From Parus major (Eukaryota > Chordata > Aves > Passeriformes > Paridae): 64,000 bases of DNA. The notes beneath the pieces are model-generated. The model saw only the letters and a list, made by a program, of their open reading frames with translations. It made no database searches and was not told the DNA's origin. Shown piece by piece: positions 10,236-23,235 of this stretch (positions are counted from its first letter, which is position 1; each line of letters starts with the position of its first letter). The stretch is from assembly GCF_001522545.3 (NCBI RefSeq), contig NC_031768.1, forward strand, positions 85,738,697 to 85,802,696, read 5' to 3'. A program made the translations under genes and the position numbers.

Positions 10236-12640
10236 TGCTGCTGTGCTTCACATTTACTGTCCATCCTTGAGGCCAAACAATTGCCAAACTCTTCCAGGAG
10301 AATAATGAAGAGCTGTGCTTTGAATCAAGCAACAATGCTGTCAAACAGTAAAAGTCTTCACTGAATTAAGAATCTGTCAAGGACTTTGACTTCAGAAAAC
10401 AGCAGCAGCTGAGGGCTGGGGGCAAGGACAGTGGGAAAATAAGCTGACTTACCCTGTTTTTTATTTTCAGGAAAAATACCTTGAGACCAGACACCACTTT
10501 GCTGTCAAATTGTGGGGAACTGGAAGAATCACATTTTAAATTAGATTCTGCTGTTTATCTGTGTTGTCACCTGGCCACACATAACTGGAAATTAACAGGT
10601 CAAAGCTTTCCTTCACTCACTCCCAGAAATACTTGTTTATTTTATGGCATTTATGAGGGCGAGTGATAAATACCCTCATGGGGTGTTCATGTGTTTTATT
10701 TATTTGATAAATATCTTATGGCTATTCTATGTGTTGTTAAAATATTATTGCCAGCAGAAAGGGTGGAAGGGCACGGGATGCCTGCACAGTCCTCCTTCTT
10801 CGGCTGTGTGACAAAAGGGCCTCTTCACCCGCAGAGAAGCACAGAGAGACAATGACAGAAGGATGGCCCCAGCTAACACTCTGCCTCAGCTACCCTCCGG
10901 CCCCTCATGAGATCCATCAGCACATCAAAGGGTCCATTTTCATACACCCGGAGGAAAACAGGGACACAAAGCCAGGTGACAACCCGGATTAAGGACACCC
11001 TGCCTGGGCCAGCAGCTCAGGAGAGCCATCAGCCCAGATGTGAAATTCATCACAAAGGCAAAGCTGGAGCACCTTTCAAACTGTGAAAGAGCGAGGTGCT
11101 GTGTACAGGGCCACCGACACCTTACAGGATGCACGGGAAAAGCATTTTGGGATTGCACGAGACTTACTATGGGATGTTTAGGGTAGGAAACAAAGAGGGG
11201 AAAGGGAGAGATATGGGGAAAGAAGGGACAACTGCATGAAAAATCTTGGCTGACCAGCAAAAGCATCCAGCCTTATCCTGCACTTGATTAGCACAGTTTG
11301 CCCTATCTCGTTATGAAATCCTATTTTTAGCTCTGAGGTGCTCTCTGTAGGGGTGAGTACCACTGGTGTCTGTTTGTCTCTAAGGGTGAGGCCATGCCAG
11401 GCTGGCTCCTGGGGGGAGCAGGATTGTCCTGGCCATCCACCACACACCTCCATGTGTGTGTGTACTAGCAACAGGAGCTGGGCTGCAGCCTTGTGCCAGC
11501 ACCAGAGAGACCTGTCTCTGTGGTCAGACTGTCTGAGCCCAGCTCCTTGGAAGGATCATATCATATTTATACATATATATCTTATCCTATTTTCACGTTT
11601 ATTCCCCGCTGCTGGAGCTCCGTCCTGCTCCTCCTGTGAGGTCAGTGGTGCTGTTTGTGTAACTGCACCGTGGGTCTGTGGAGCTCTCTGAGACAGCCCT
11701 GCACCCCTGTGCCTGTGCAGGGTTTGTGTGTGGGTTTATGCACGTGCCTACAGGGGATACAGGGTCATTCCTGCTGCTGGGAGCAAGCAGCTGGGTCAGC
11801 CTCACCTCTGTCCAGCCTAGTTCCCAAACACTTCGAATAATTCTGGCTCACATTTTTCTTTTTCCTAGCTTATTTTCCATTTGTTTGCAAGCACAGCAAC
11901 TCCATGTTGAGTCTGATCATCCTGCTGTCCCAAACTCTGGCATTAGCTCTGGAAATATTAATTTACTTGTTAGTGTGAGAAGTTGCCATATTTGTGGAGG
12001 CTTTAAGCATATTCACATTTCAGAGACAATCTTTGGACTGCAGTCTTCTGAAATGTCCTCATTCGTTGTTTATTCTTAGCCCACATAAGTCTGTTGCAAA
12101 TGCTGAGCAATCCAAACTTCAAGATTAGATTAAATACATACATAGCTACTGGTCCAATTTAGAAGCAATAAAAGTTTAGCTGAAAATTAAATCTCTAACA
12201 CATAATGCAGAACATCATGGGTAGCACGTCTTCATTTAACAGAGCTGGAGAAGTAAACAATAAGAATGACTGTTTCTTTCTCAAGCTCAAAATGCATCAC
12301 TGAAGCCCGAATTTCCCTAGAGAATGTGCGGGAAAATACCCATTTCAGTGAGTTTCACCCCTGTGTGCCGATGCTCAAATATTTAGATTTGACGTTTGCT
12401 TCACAGCCTGCTCCTCCTAAATACCAGTTTTGTTTCTGTCCCAGGACACACACCTACCTCCCACATCACGGCTAATTCTTCTGAAGATCTGCTGGTGGGG
12501 GAAGTACCTTAACACCTCTTTAACAGAGCTATCTGATACTGCACCAAAACTATTCATCTGGTCTTTTTGTGAATATAATATTTGTATACTATGCAAAGTG
12601 CAGTAGCTGTGCTAGGATGGAGGAGCCAGACCTGAGGTTG
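10236..12640. other. Intergenic, no gene recognised
   Basis: Non-coding DNA upstream of SLC2A3. Only short random ORFs occur and none has a recognisable motif. I see no RNA gene or clear repeat. Confidence 0.6.
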
Positions 12641-12649
12641 CTTGGGGAA

Positions 12650-12735
12650 GGGCCAGGCAGAACCGGTCCCAGGTAGAATATGGTGCTGGCTGCCCCACAT
12701 TAAACACCGGTATCCTAACCACTATGAGCTATGGG
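12650..12735 (-). repeat. Possible ancient tRNA-headed SINE (MIR-like), antisense
   Basis: Read on the minus strand, 'cccatagctcatagtggtta' followed by a diverged body resembles a tRNA-derived A-box head of the MIR/amniote SINE type. It is short and diverged, and a profile search would be needed. Confidence 0.3.
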
Positions 12736-13555
12736 GATTGGGAAAGGCTCTTCTTTTGCTTAACAAGCTTTTTCCTTTTTAGCTTTGACAACACTTGCAT
12801 GTCTAAACTAGTGCATGCCAACTAGCATTTCACTTCCAGGGAGCTTACATTTTCTGAGGAAAGCTGGTTTAATCAGAGAATCCCTATCTAACATTAAGCA
12901 AGAGCTCCAACAATGGGCAAGCCTGTTCTTATTTTAATTTTTCTCAGGGACTGGAGCTGGCATGTGTCCCCACAGAAGCACCTTGCTGTGGCTTTTTGAG
13001 AGCATTAGTGGAGGTCCAGCAGGTACAGTTCTCTGGCAAACACATTCCATATAAACAAGGCCTTGGCTCAAAGCACAAATGAGGAGAAGGTGCCAAAAAG
13101 TAGGTACTAAAAAAAAAACAACCTAACGTTTTTGGTTTTGTAGATGCCTCTACAACCTAATGGGAGCACAGACTGATCAACAGGGATTGATCAAGCACAG
13201 GATCATCACATTGCTGTCCAAACTCCTGGCAAACTGTATTTCACCAACTTTATTGAATCTGCCCCAAGCTGCAGTTCAGTGGTGCTGCCCCACGTGATGA
13301 AGCTCTTTCCAGTCCCTCTTTCGCCTCCAAATCTGGGGAATCCTATCTCTTGTTTCTTCTTATTTTGCCTGGAGAACAAATTCTTCAGAGATAAGAGGAG
13401 CAGGGACAAGGAGGATTATTATGCAGTGTTTGCCTTGAGAGCTGATTTTGTGCTTTTCTGTTTGTTGTGTTTATAACAAAAGGGCATTCAGAACAAAGGA
13501 GAGAGAATGAGAGCCAGCATGGGCCAGATGCTTCCCCCTCAAGCCATGAGTAACT

Positions 13556-13870
13556 TTTATTGTTGAGAGGAGGTTAGGAGGAGGGGGAGGAAGAAAAGGA
13601 GGAAAGATAAAAGAGAGAAACAAGATGATGGGTGGGATGTAGGTTGGCCTGTAAACAACAGGAGGTTAAGCGAGTGAGAAAAGAACCAATGGAGAGACAG
13701 AAGGCAAAACCAAAAAGACATAATGAGGTGAAGAAAGAAAATACTAAAGCAGCTTAGAAGGGCAAGGCAGAGGGATAGAAGAGATAAGGAAGGAAAAGGC
13801 AGCAGCAAAATATCAGAGGAAAAAGGATAACTTGTAAATAGTCAGAAAAGATGAACAGACAGAGAGGTAG
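13556..13870 (+). repeat. Purine-rich (GA) tract
   Basis: Plus-strand DNA is strongly biased to G and A for about 300 bp, densest at 13563-13620 (gaggaggttaggaggagggg and similar), with few pyrimidines. It could form triplex (H-DNA) structures. There is no strict repeat unit. Confidence 0.7.
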
Positions 13871-14095
13871 AGGAGGAAGCTGCAAAATCACCCATCTGAA
13901 GAAGCACAGATGTAGCACTGGAGAGACCACGGCAGTAAATCAAAGCCACCTTTAAATTCTGCCCTCAGCCACGGTGCAGTGTAGGGTGAAGCTACTGTCT
14001 GAAAACTTCAGTCATTAAGCTGGCTGGTTAATCTGAAGTAAACTGAAGTTTTAATACTTTCACTATTGCTTTCAAAAGGAGAAGTATCCATTGTA

Positions 14096-14120
14096 AAAAA
14101 AAAAAAAAAAAAAAAAAAAA
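14096..14120 (+). repeat. Poly(A) run
   Basis: About 25 consecutive A residues. No target-site duplication or open frame beside it was recognised, so a retrocopy is not supported. Confidence 0.9.
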
Positions 14121-16466
14121 GGTCAGCGGAAACCAATATTTAATGCATTAACAATGATTCCCAAAGAGGAACTAACCTTATTAAAAGAATGAATAGTTCT
14201 GCAGAAACCCAGTGCTGGAGAGGAAGCCAGCATCCCCTTGCAAATTCTATCCTGGTGCTATGTGAAAAACGTGACAACTCTCTGAGCGTCCTCTAAGGTT
14301 TCCTAGTCCCATTTCCTCTAACACTTCAAGCCTAGCCTAGTCCTTTTCTTTTGTTGTGACTGGAAAAAGACTCCTGGCCAGCATCTAAGCTACAAGCCTG
14401 CTTTTTTTCCTGTTTGATGTTGCCTCGTGAAACCAGGCTTTCCAGCAAAGAGAGGAGCTATATATCTGTACATTTGCCTTTTCTTGCACTATTTACTTAT
14501 CTGATTTTATTCTAACACTGCTTTGTATCTCAGAATAGCAATAATTAAGTATATGCATGTGACTCACAAAGAATATTATAAATATAGTTGTTGGTTTTTT
14601 TTTTTTACCACAAGCAATTGTCTTATGATCTCTCTGTTTTTGACTCCTTTCCTCTGGAACATACAGGTGAACTACAACTGAAACTGTCCCAAAGCCCATG
14701 TCCCAGCCAAGACCTGGGATGCTGCAGCATCTGGGATGGTGGAGACAGCAGCAGAGCTGTGATGTGAGCTCCAGGATGAGCTATCAGGAGGCTGCAGGGC
14801 TGCAAGAGCAAGAGGCTTTGGCCAAAATGTACGTGGTATGGGTTTTTTCTGTATCAGCTACTGCATTAAACTGTTTTTCTCCACCCTGATCAAGAAGCTA
14901 AATTTGAAGGGTAATGTAAGAAACCAACCTGGCTAAAGAAGCTCACTTAAAGTCCATTAGCATAAGCAGAGAAAAAAAAAAAAATGTACCAAGATGTGAA
15001 ATTACAAAGGGAATTCCCTAGCAAAGTACTATAGGAAGATAAACCCAGTTCAGGAGAGTGGTTGGACTTGAGGTCAGTTCATGAGGAGGTCTGGAGAGGA
15101 ACAGAAGGTATGGGATAGAGGGAATTAGGGTTGCCACTCATCAGAGCCCCCTTCCTTTCTTTCCCCAAGGGCTGAGCAGTACATGCATAAGGACTGGGTT
15201 GTTTGTGCTAAGTCTTCACAAAACCAATCTTTACTTCATATTGGTCAAGAAATTACTATATTCAGCTGGTAAAATGTTATTTGTTAAGGAGGGTGGGAAA
15301 CTTTTTTTTTTTTTTTTTTCTGGAAGACCTAAGAAACTCTCTTTTGGTACGTGCAGGGCACAGTGCCAGCCTGAGGGAAGGATGATGAGAAGTTTGATGA
15401 ATGCAGCTCAACAATGTGCTCTAGCTGCTTAACCAGCTGCAGTGTTTCGGTCACACAGATACCGATCACAAAGCATAGGCTTCCTCACATTTTATGCCCA
15501 GCCTGGTCAATCCAGCACCAGTGGAATGGGTGCTGGGGAATGCTGCCTGCTGGCCCGCGGAGCCAGTCTGGGCCTGCACCCATGGCACGGAGTGCAGGTG
15601 TTTCATCAGGGTGAGCTGCCTTATCTCACGTCCCCATTTAGGCATATTTCTCACACCCCAGCATTAGTGAGAGAAAACTGCACACAGGGCCAGCACACAG
15701 ACACAGTGTGCAGAGCTGAACCCACCCACTAGACCTACACACGCCCCAGCAAACACACACACTAGCACACGGATCTTGACACAGCAGCTCCGACATAAGA
15801 ACACAGACACACCGGGCATGAGCAGAGCTGCGGATTCACAAACACCACTTCTGGAGGCATTTCTCACCATGTTCTGCTCCCAGGTACCTGACCCGAATCA
15901 CACTACATTTTCCAGCAACAGAGGGAAGGATTGTAGCCTCGGGCGGAGGGGAACAGAGACTGTGAAAATGGCTAAAATCACAAGTAATTACAGCAGCAGG
16001 ATTCCCAGGAAAAGAACAAAGCCCCTGGCTAACCCTTCTCTACTCCCCTCACTACTGTAATCTGAAATTAGCTGTAAACACTCAGCGGGACCTGAGCCTC
16101 CCCCTATCCCTATGCGGGCTAACAATGGCTAAACCAGACTAGCGCCGGGGTTTATCATTCCTCTCCCAGCAGGAGATGCTCTGAGCTGCCCCGGGGCAGT
16201 GCTTCTCTCTCCCCACAAGCACAGCACCCCTTGCTTGCTGCTCAGTCACCACAAGCACAGGGAGCAGCCCATGCAGGTCAAAAAACGGAGCTATGGGAAA
16301 TGTGTTCCAAAACCCTGCACACCGCTCCTGTGCTGAGATCCAGGCAGACCAGATGAGCTAAAATGAGATTAAACCCGTCTTCAGGGAGAGCTGCTTTATG
16401 CAGCCAGTCCTGCTCTCTGTTGCCATCAGGGTCAACCACCTGAAAGGGATTCCAGCATGCAGCTTC

Positions 16467-16664
16467 ATCATCCCATCCCATCCCATCCCATCCCATCCCA
16501 TCCCATCCCATCCCATCCCATCCCATCCCATCCCATNNNNNNNNNNNNNNNNNNNNNNNNNNNNNNNNNNNNNNNNNNNNNNNNNNNNNNNNNNNNNNNN
16601 NNNNNNNNNNNNNNNNNNNNNNNNNNNNNNNNNNNNNNNNNNNNNNNATCCCATCCCATCCCAT
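16467..16664 (+). repeat. (ATCCC)n pentanucleotide microsatellite with assembly gap
   Basis: Perfect CCCAT repeats at 16467-16536 and 16648-16664 flank 111 N (16537-16647). The repeat array is therefore broken by the gap and its true length is unknown. Read on the minus strand it is GGGAT. The ORFs across it are artefacts of the repeat. Confidence 0.97.
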
Positions 16665-19600
16665 CCGTTCTGTCCCACTCCCCCTCAGAAACAGGTGCCA
16701 GCAAACCAGGCTGGCTATCTCCCCTAAAATGTCTACTCATACTTCTTCCTTTCCAGGGGAATACCACGTTTCCCGATTCATGCTCTCTTGTCTCTTCCCC
16801 AGACTCCTTTTTCACCCTCCAGTGATGCTGCCCTGCTCATGTAAACCCATCTAACTCTTGTCTGGCTCCCTCTGGGTGTCCCACACGCCCTTTGGCCTCC
16901 CCCAGCATCATTCCTTCACCCTTTCATGGTTCACTTGCACTCCTACACACACGTGTACCTGCTTGCCCGCGGCCCTCCTCACCCCTTTGAAAACCAGAGT
17001 GGTTGCATTCAGCCAGCCTAGCTGTGCAAGGATGCTGTGCACAGCTGCCCAGGTGTGGTTTGGTGGGCAGGTGGAGGATTCTCTGGAGCCTGCTGCATTA
17101 CAGTTGCATTTCTATATAAAATGTTCATATCTGAGTAACTTTATGTTCTGATACATAAACAGATGCATAATGTGTGGTGTTGCATACATGTACAAACATT
17201 ACCATGCCTGAGATTACCAGTGCATGAATTCATAATATTAATAATATCACCATATTAAAATGTGTACATATTACTTTATGTCCATATATATACGCACATG
17301 CTTTTATTTCCAAGCTTACATTTAAATACCTGAAGATATTTGCATACATGCTACTTCATTCATACAAAGGTATGTAGATCCACATGTGATCACAAGTGTA
17401 TACATAATATATTTGTATTTTTGTTTCTGTTTGCGTATCTCTGTTTGTTTGCAATCATATATATGTGTGTATATATATATTTGTTTTTATATATGCATCT
17501 CTGTGTACCAGTAGTTACCTGTTCCCTCTTTGAAAGCCTGTATTTTTATTGTTTATTTCTACTGGGCAAAGTTTACCCAAACTCCAACTTTCGTATTCAT
17601 AAAAATAAAAGCAAAATCCTACAGGGGAACTTCTGTAGGCAACGAAGAAGGGGTTTTTTTTTTCCTTTGTATTTTGTTTTGCAAAAAATATCACTCCTTA
17701 CAGTGATAAGGTCTCAAACCCGGAAAAAGGGAGAGCTTGAACAGTAAAGATAAGATTTTGATGAAAGCATTAAGGAAGTTAATGCTATTGACCAAATCCT
17801 CAAAAGAAATCTCTACCTCTCCAACCAGATGTGAAGGGCAATACTTTTAATATTTTACATGAGCATTTGCAGAAGGGTAGGTCACAAGTGCTGCCCTGCA
17901 CAGCTTTACAGTGAAGTGTAAGGAGGGCTCCTTTGTACTCTCCAGTGACAACTCTCTGCAGAGGTTCCTGGGGGACCCACACAGGAACTGTAGCTGCTCT
18001 GGCCCAGGCCTCTCCAGAGAAAGCTCTGGAAACTGGAGAGCTCACAGAAGTGGCTGTATGACCTCCTCCTTCCAATCCATGTAGCTACAGCAAGTCCTCT
18101 TCCCATAATACCTTTTGTTTGTTCTGAAACAGCTCTCGCTGTGGCCCTGTTTCTCAGCAAGGCACAGGCCATCTGCTTAGTGGTCAGGAACCAGGAATAA
18201 GCTTTCACAAACATCTCCAGTACTGAGAAGCTTGGGATTCAAGTTCCCCAGAGACAAGAGAGCCTGTAGGAAACAGGTTCAGCACTACTCCATGGCTTTT
18301 GTTCTATGAGAGCAACAGCATCCATGAGAAAGCAATGATACCAGTTGTTCCAGTAGGGGCTTCCTTCAGGCAGGCTGCACAGGTATGTACTGATGGAAAA
18401 CACCATCACAGTTGGTTCTGACCCTACTGCAATCTGCCTGAGCAGACTGACAGTGGCCAGGACAGCAGGGATGAACTGCCCATCCCACAGCTCCAGGTAG
18501 GGCTGAAGTGGTGTTCATAGAGGAAGTCTCCACACATCTTTCCAGGAGGCAAAGTGCTTGGCCTCAGGTCAGTGCTTCTGCACAGATTTGTTCCAGTTTA
18601 ATTGACCAGGTGGGAACAGGGTGCACTTTGTTTGAAAGATATTATACTGCTGAATTAGCTCTCCTGCCAAGTGCATTATCGCTCTACAAACAATGTTAGT
18701 ATGGGGAAATGCACCTGGGAAAGCAGAGACTAGATGCATGAGGAAGAGTGTAGATTCCTCTGTTGATGACACAGATAAGTAGAACTGGCCATTCCCCAGC
18801 TCAGCCATTGAACAAAAGAAATGAGATGGCAGCTCTAGAATAGCAAAGAGCCACAAGGCAGGGACTACGCACTGGCCAGTCCAATATCCCTGGCTACTGA
18901 TAGAGATACAAGAATGGTAATCAGGGAACATATGGGGGAAACAATCCACATGGAAAGACTGAGGAACCCATCCAGCCTTTGAACTTTGTATCTTTAGCCA
19001 GTGGTCTTCTCCCCTACTATGGACCAATTTTGAACATCAGTAGTCCCCCTTCTACAAAACTCTGCCCCGGCAGATGCCCAGATGTCATGTTTGTACCCAC
19101 TGGCCAAATGCCTTGGTTTCAGTTTGTCACATAAACCTCCTTTAGCCAGCCCTTGGCTAAAGAAGCAGCTATTCAAAGTGTTAGGCTGTGCTTTACTGAG
19201 GTTAAATTTTCTGCTTATTAGAGAACAGGATTATTTTATAGCTACCAGGGAATAACAGTAAAGGTGGCGGGTGCTTCTTCTCCCCTTTGTTCCTCCTGCA
19301 TTTGTGCCGTTCATCCTCTCAGGTTGTCTTCTTTTTCCCTTCTTTATCTTCCTTCAAGTCTGCTTCCACCTCTTTGTGGTTTCTGCATCTGTCCTTTCTG
19401 TTTTTGCCTCTACTGCTGTGTCTGTTTCCAAGCAGTTACATCCTTCAATACACTCCCCCCTCAACATGTATTTCCTATTTGGCCCTCACATCAGTGGCTC
19501 CTCCTTTCCCCAGCTACACTCCCTCTCATCAGTCCCCCCATCATTTTTCATTGGGTGTGCATCCCTATTCCTCCTCCAGGCTCTGCTGCTGTGATCCCTC

Positions 19601-21020
19601 ACTTGCATCTCAAGGTGAAAAGACATCATGGTCCCCACAGGGTTAAAAACGCACAAGTGGGGGTGGGGAGCTGCCCTTCTCTGCCCTTGATGAGTGCCAT
19701 CAGCCTTTTGGGAGGCAGCAGGTGGCCCGAGGGAGCTGGGCTGCATCCTCATGCAGTCTCTCACGTCCTCAGCACTTAGGGGAGTGCAGCAGCCCTGCTA
19801 TCAGCTGTGCCAGTGCCAGGCTGGAGGGAAGGAGGGAGGCCACGTAAAACAGAATTTTTGGCAGACACAGCCAGTACCACACGTGGAAACCTCAAACACA
19901 CGAGGATTGAAGAGGATTCATATGGCGAGTGACTGAACTTTATGCAGCTAGAGGATATTAAGTGTTATTTTCCTTGTACCCAGATGCTCTGCAGAGGCAC
20001 CTTGGTCCCCCATGCTGCTCTTGTGTTCCTCTGGGATGCAGTGAGGCTCCTCGAGGCCTTCCCACATTATACCACGGAGTCCCTCCTAGTAATCCTCATT
20101 CTGACCCATCTATTCATGCATTTGTATGTGCATATCTCAGATCCCCAAGCAGCTGAATTTCTAAAGAAGGGAACACCTCACAGCAGTCAGTCTGACAGAC
20201 ATCCGCCCCAGAAAACCCAATCTCCCTGGCAATGGGAGTGTGAAAAAACACACAAAACAGAATTAGATTTTTCAGAAGAGCAAGGAGCAGGCATCTCCTG
20301 TTAAGATGTCCACCCTCAGAAATACAGCAGGAGAATTTAGGGGGCAGAAATAAAACATGCCAAAACCAAAGGGGACCTGGCTGAGTAGGACTAAGCATTG
20401 AAATTTAGGTGTGATACCAGAGACTATGCCTTTGAGTTACAGTACTCTAACTGAAGGACTTCTGCTTCTGGTACAGCCATTTGGAATCTGATATGGGATA
20501 GGGCAGAATTTTGCCAGATTCTCAGTCTTCAGGGGATTACAGAACAGTATGTCAAGTGCTTCAAAATATGTCACTAATTGTACATCCTCTCCCATCCACA
20601 ATGCATATACACATTACACCACTCCTGGATCTGGCATCTGACAGTCTTGATTTTTCACAGCACCCCACTGAAAGGAGGAAAGAGCCTTTATCAGATGTAG
20701 AACTGAGACAAATAGAAACAAAAAGCAGATCCCATCTGAGATGCCACAATGCTGAGCACTGCAGGACTGGGACTTTCTCAGTTCCTTACATGGAAATCAA
20801 ACAGCCCAGGAGAAAAAAAAAATACTCTGGAGAGCTATAATACAAAATGACACAGAAGAAAATAGTAAATCCCAGCACTCTCCAGGTTACACTGCAGCAG
20901 TCAGAACTGCTGAGAGGTGCCTTCCTTCTGAGGGGCAGGCTGCAGCTTCTGCTTTCCTGAACCTGCACTCATCCCTCTCTTCTAAAAAAAGAGCAGATTC
21001 TTTAGTAGTCACTTCTTCTC
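16665..21020. other. Intergenic, no gene recognised
   Basis: It contains an AT-rich stretch with TATATA-type tracts near 17270-17500 and pyrimidine-rich DNA near 19270-19600. The longest frame not caused by low complexity (minus strand, 18569-19027, 152 codons) has no motif I recognise and no splice or start context. Confidence 0.55.
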
Positions 21021-21130
21021 CACTGACAGGGTAGCTCTATGGTTAGTGCAACTAGTTACCCCAGAACAAGAGACCAGTGTTCAGCTTCTCCATTAAGAGA
21101 CCCATTTTCTACATTCCTAGACATTCCGTG
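21020..21130 (+). repeat. Possible ancient tRNA-headed SINE (MIR-like)
   Basis: The sequence 'gtagctctatggttagtgca' followed by 'agagaccagtgttcagcttc' matches the layout of a tRNA A box and B box in MIR-type SINEs, well diverged. Only a profile search would settle it. Confidence 0.35.
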
Positions 21131-23080
21131 GTGTTTATGGATCCACAAGTTGCTAGGGAAGGACAAACCCACTCACCACATTGTTCTGAATGCCTGATTA
21201 AGTCTCAAAACCACCTATTGTAGTCCTTAGAATATACATATGCTCTGCCTAATCAATTTGAACATGCTCATGGTGAAAAAACACTAGGAGCCAAGATCAC
21301 CTGCTCTCTGTACCTATGCCAGGTAAAGTAGGAATCAGGCTGCATCCTCAATTATCCTTGTATAGGGATGTGTCCCCCTGCCTGACTCAGAATTTGCAAT
21401 CACTAACTTCTTAGGGTCTCCACCATTCCAGCTGCCTCCAGAGGTGAGACAGGCTTCCTATGAATGCCTTTTTTAATGAAAACACACTAATCACCATTGC
21501 ATTTCATGTCACATCTGATTTCTGGTGGGATGCAAATGGTATTTTCAGAAATAAAGCAATGACAAAATTTTGCCTCTGGCACATGATAGTCACTGAGTGT
21601 AGTTTTTTTGGAACATGTTGTTTTAGGTGTTTTTGCCTAAACACTGCTTCTATCCCACTTCAGATCCATAAGCCACTGTACTGAAGTCTGCCTTTACTAA
21701 CAAGCACTGCAGTACCTGTCCAAAGAACAAGCAGTGATGGAGTGTAGCCTGTTCACACCAAATTCTTAGCTCCAGCCAGTGTCTTGGCACTACAGCCACT
21801 GTTACACTTATTTTCTGCAACTTTAACTCATCTGTTTTTGTGGAACTTGTGGCAGTAGTGACTGAGACAATAAAACAGAAAAAGAGATAAAGAAGAATTG
21901 AAGCAGAAAAAGGGGAAGGAAGAATCTGTCTTACAGAAAATGGACAGAAAAAGAAAGAGAAAACCAAGGTGCAGGTTAAGACAACGTAAGAAATATATTT
22001 GTGAAAAAAAGTACAAGGTTGTAATGAAAATTAAGAAAAAGAGAAATAGGGGGAAAATGGCTGATATAGCAACACATCTCTTTCTAGTAGGTGATGAATA
22101 TTCTAATTCTCAGAAAGTTGCACGACTATTTAAGGGAAGTGTGTTCTTGCAGCATTTTTGTGCCCAGTGAAGCAATTAGTGCAGCACCAGGTGACAGGGA
22201 CAGAATATGTGCAAGATTCCTCCACTGCCCACAGAAGGATTTTCTTTTGGTGCAAGACCACTACTTCAGGAATTCAGTAATTTTCAGGTCTTCCAAGAGT
22301 CTCTTGGTTAAGGAGTATCTTCTGCACTATCCCTGATGTGTAGACTGTGCAGCTCTTCATGTCACAAAGGCACAGGGCACCAGAACCACTCAGCTACCCC
22401 ATGCCAAGAGTTCAGGTTTCCCTGGGAATTTGGGACCCAGAGCCAAACCACCTTTAACAGGCCCAAAGACTTATCAGATAACACATTCTTTAGCCTTTCA
22501 GAAGAATCACTGGATCAGACAGAGAAGACAATGTGCTAGTCACATGAGACCCTAAATCCTGAACTGACCTAAAAATGCAGTGAAGCTCAAAACTCTCCGA
22601 ATAACATACTTATCTGCAACTGATTCCTGATCAAGCATTGATGCAAGATGTCTGGGAACACCTTAAACTGTGAAGTGAAATATAGTAAAATAAATGTCTG
22701 ACCACTGTTGCCACTATCTGATGTTCATACAGCAGACCCAAGCCTCCCTGAATTACATCCCATTCTGTGCCAGGCTCAGTGAAAGACCTGGAATTATTTT
22801 CCCATGGCAGCCACTCCTCTGATTCTTCCAGAGGTCACCCCACAGAGCTTAGAATATTGCAGAAACCAACAAATGAAACTACTGATGACATGATCTTCAG
22901 AGCTTGGAGCCAGCTAGAGATGCATTATTAATGGGATTAATTAGTCCTCCTAAAGAGTCCAGCTTAAATCAGGATGGCACTGTAGAAAGCACTGTATGTA
23001 TAAAATGAGAGTAAGAAAGAGCTATATCCTGAAGACTCATCTCAAGGTCTACATGCATAAGGAAAAGAAGCAGTACTAAC
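21131..23080. other. Intergenic, no gene recognised
   Basis: AT-rich non-coding DNA with only short random frames. It includes an A-rich stretch around 21890-22060. I see no regulatory or repeat structure that I can name. Confidence 0.55.
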
Positions 23081-23084
23081 TCTG

Positions 23085-23235
23085 TTTTGTTGGTATGGAA
23101 ACGCAACGTAGTGATTACATTGTTTGGCCAAGAGAAGATCTGTGATGGAGCCATAAATCAAACCCCAGTATCCAGAGATCCAGACCAGTGCTTCACCAGC
23201 TAGGCAATCCACAGTCTCCCTCTGGACTAAAAGCA
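23085..23235 (-). repeat. Possible ancient tRNA-headed SINE (MIR-like), antisense
   Basis: On the minus strand 'cctagctggtgaagcactgg' (A-box-like) is followed by 'tggatactggggtttgattt' (B-box-like), then a body with 'ggctccatcacagatc'. This is the best of the three SINE-like candidates in the window. It is diverged and there is no intact tRNA. Confidence 0.42.

Larger units (their letters stand above)
12736..16465. other. Intergenic, simple-sequence tracts only
   Basis: No gene recognised. It contains a purine-rich stretch (13556-13870), a run of A at 14096-14120 and a T run near 15301-15320. The A run has no recognisable retrocopy upstream of it. Confidence 0.6.

Noticed and set aside
14096..14120. 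Poly(A) tail of a processed pseudogene
   Set aside because: No gene-like sequence upstream and no target-site duplication recognised.
16278..16825. ORFs of MGWDG / IPSHP repeats
   Set aside because: Translations of the (ATCCC)n microsatellite and N gap.
18569..19027. 152-codon minus-strand ORF as a possible lost gene or retroviral piece
   Set aside because: No motif recognised, no supporting neighbours or repeats. A protein profile search would be needed to revive it.
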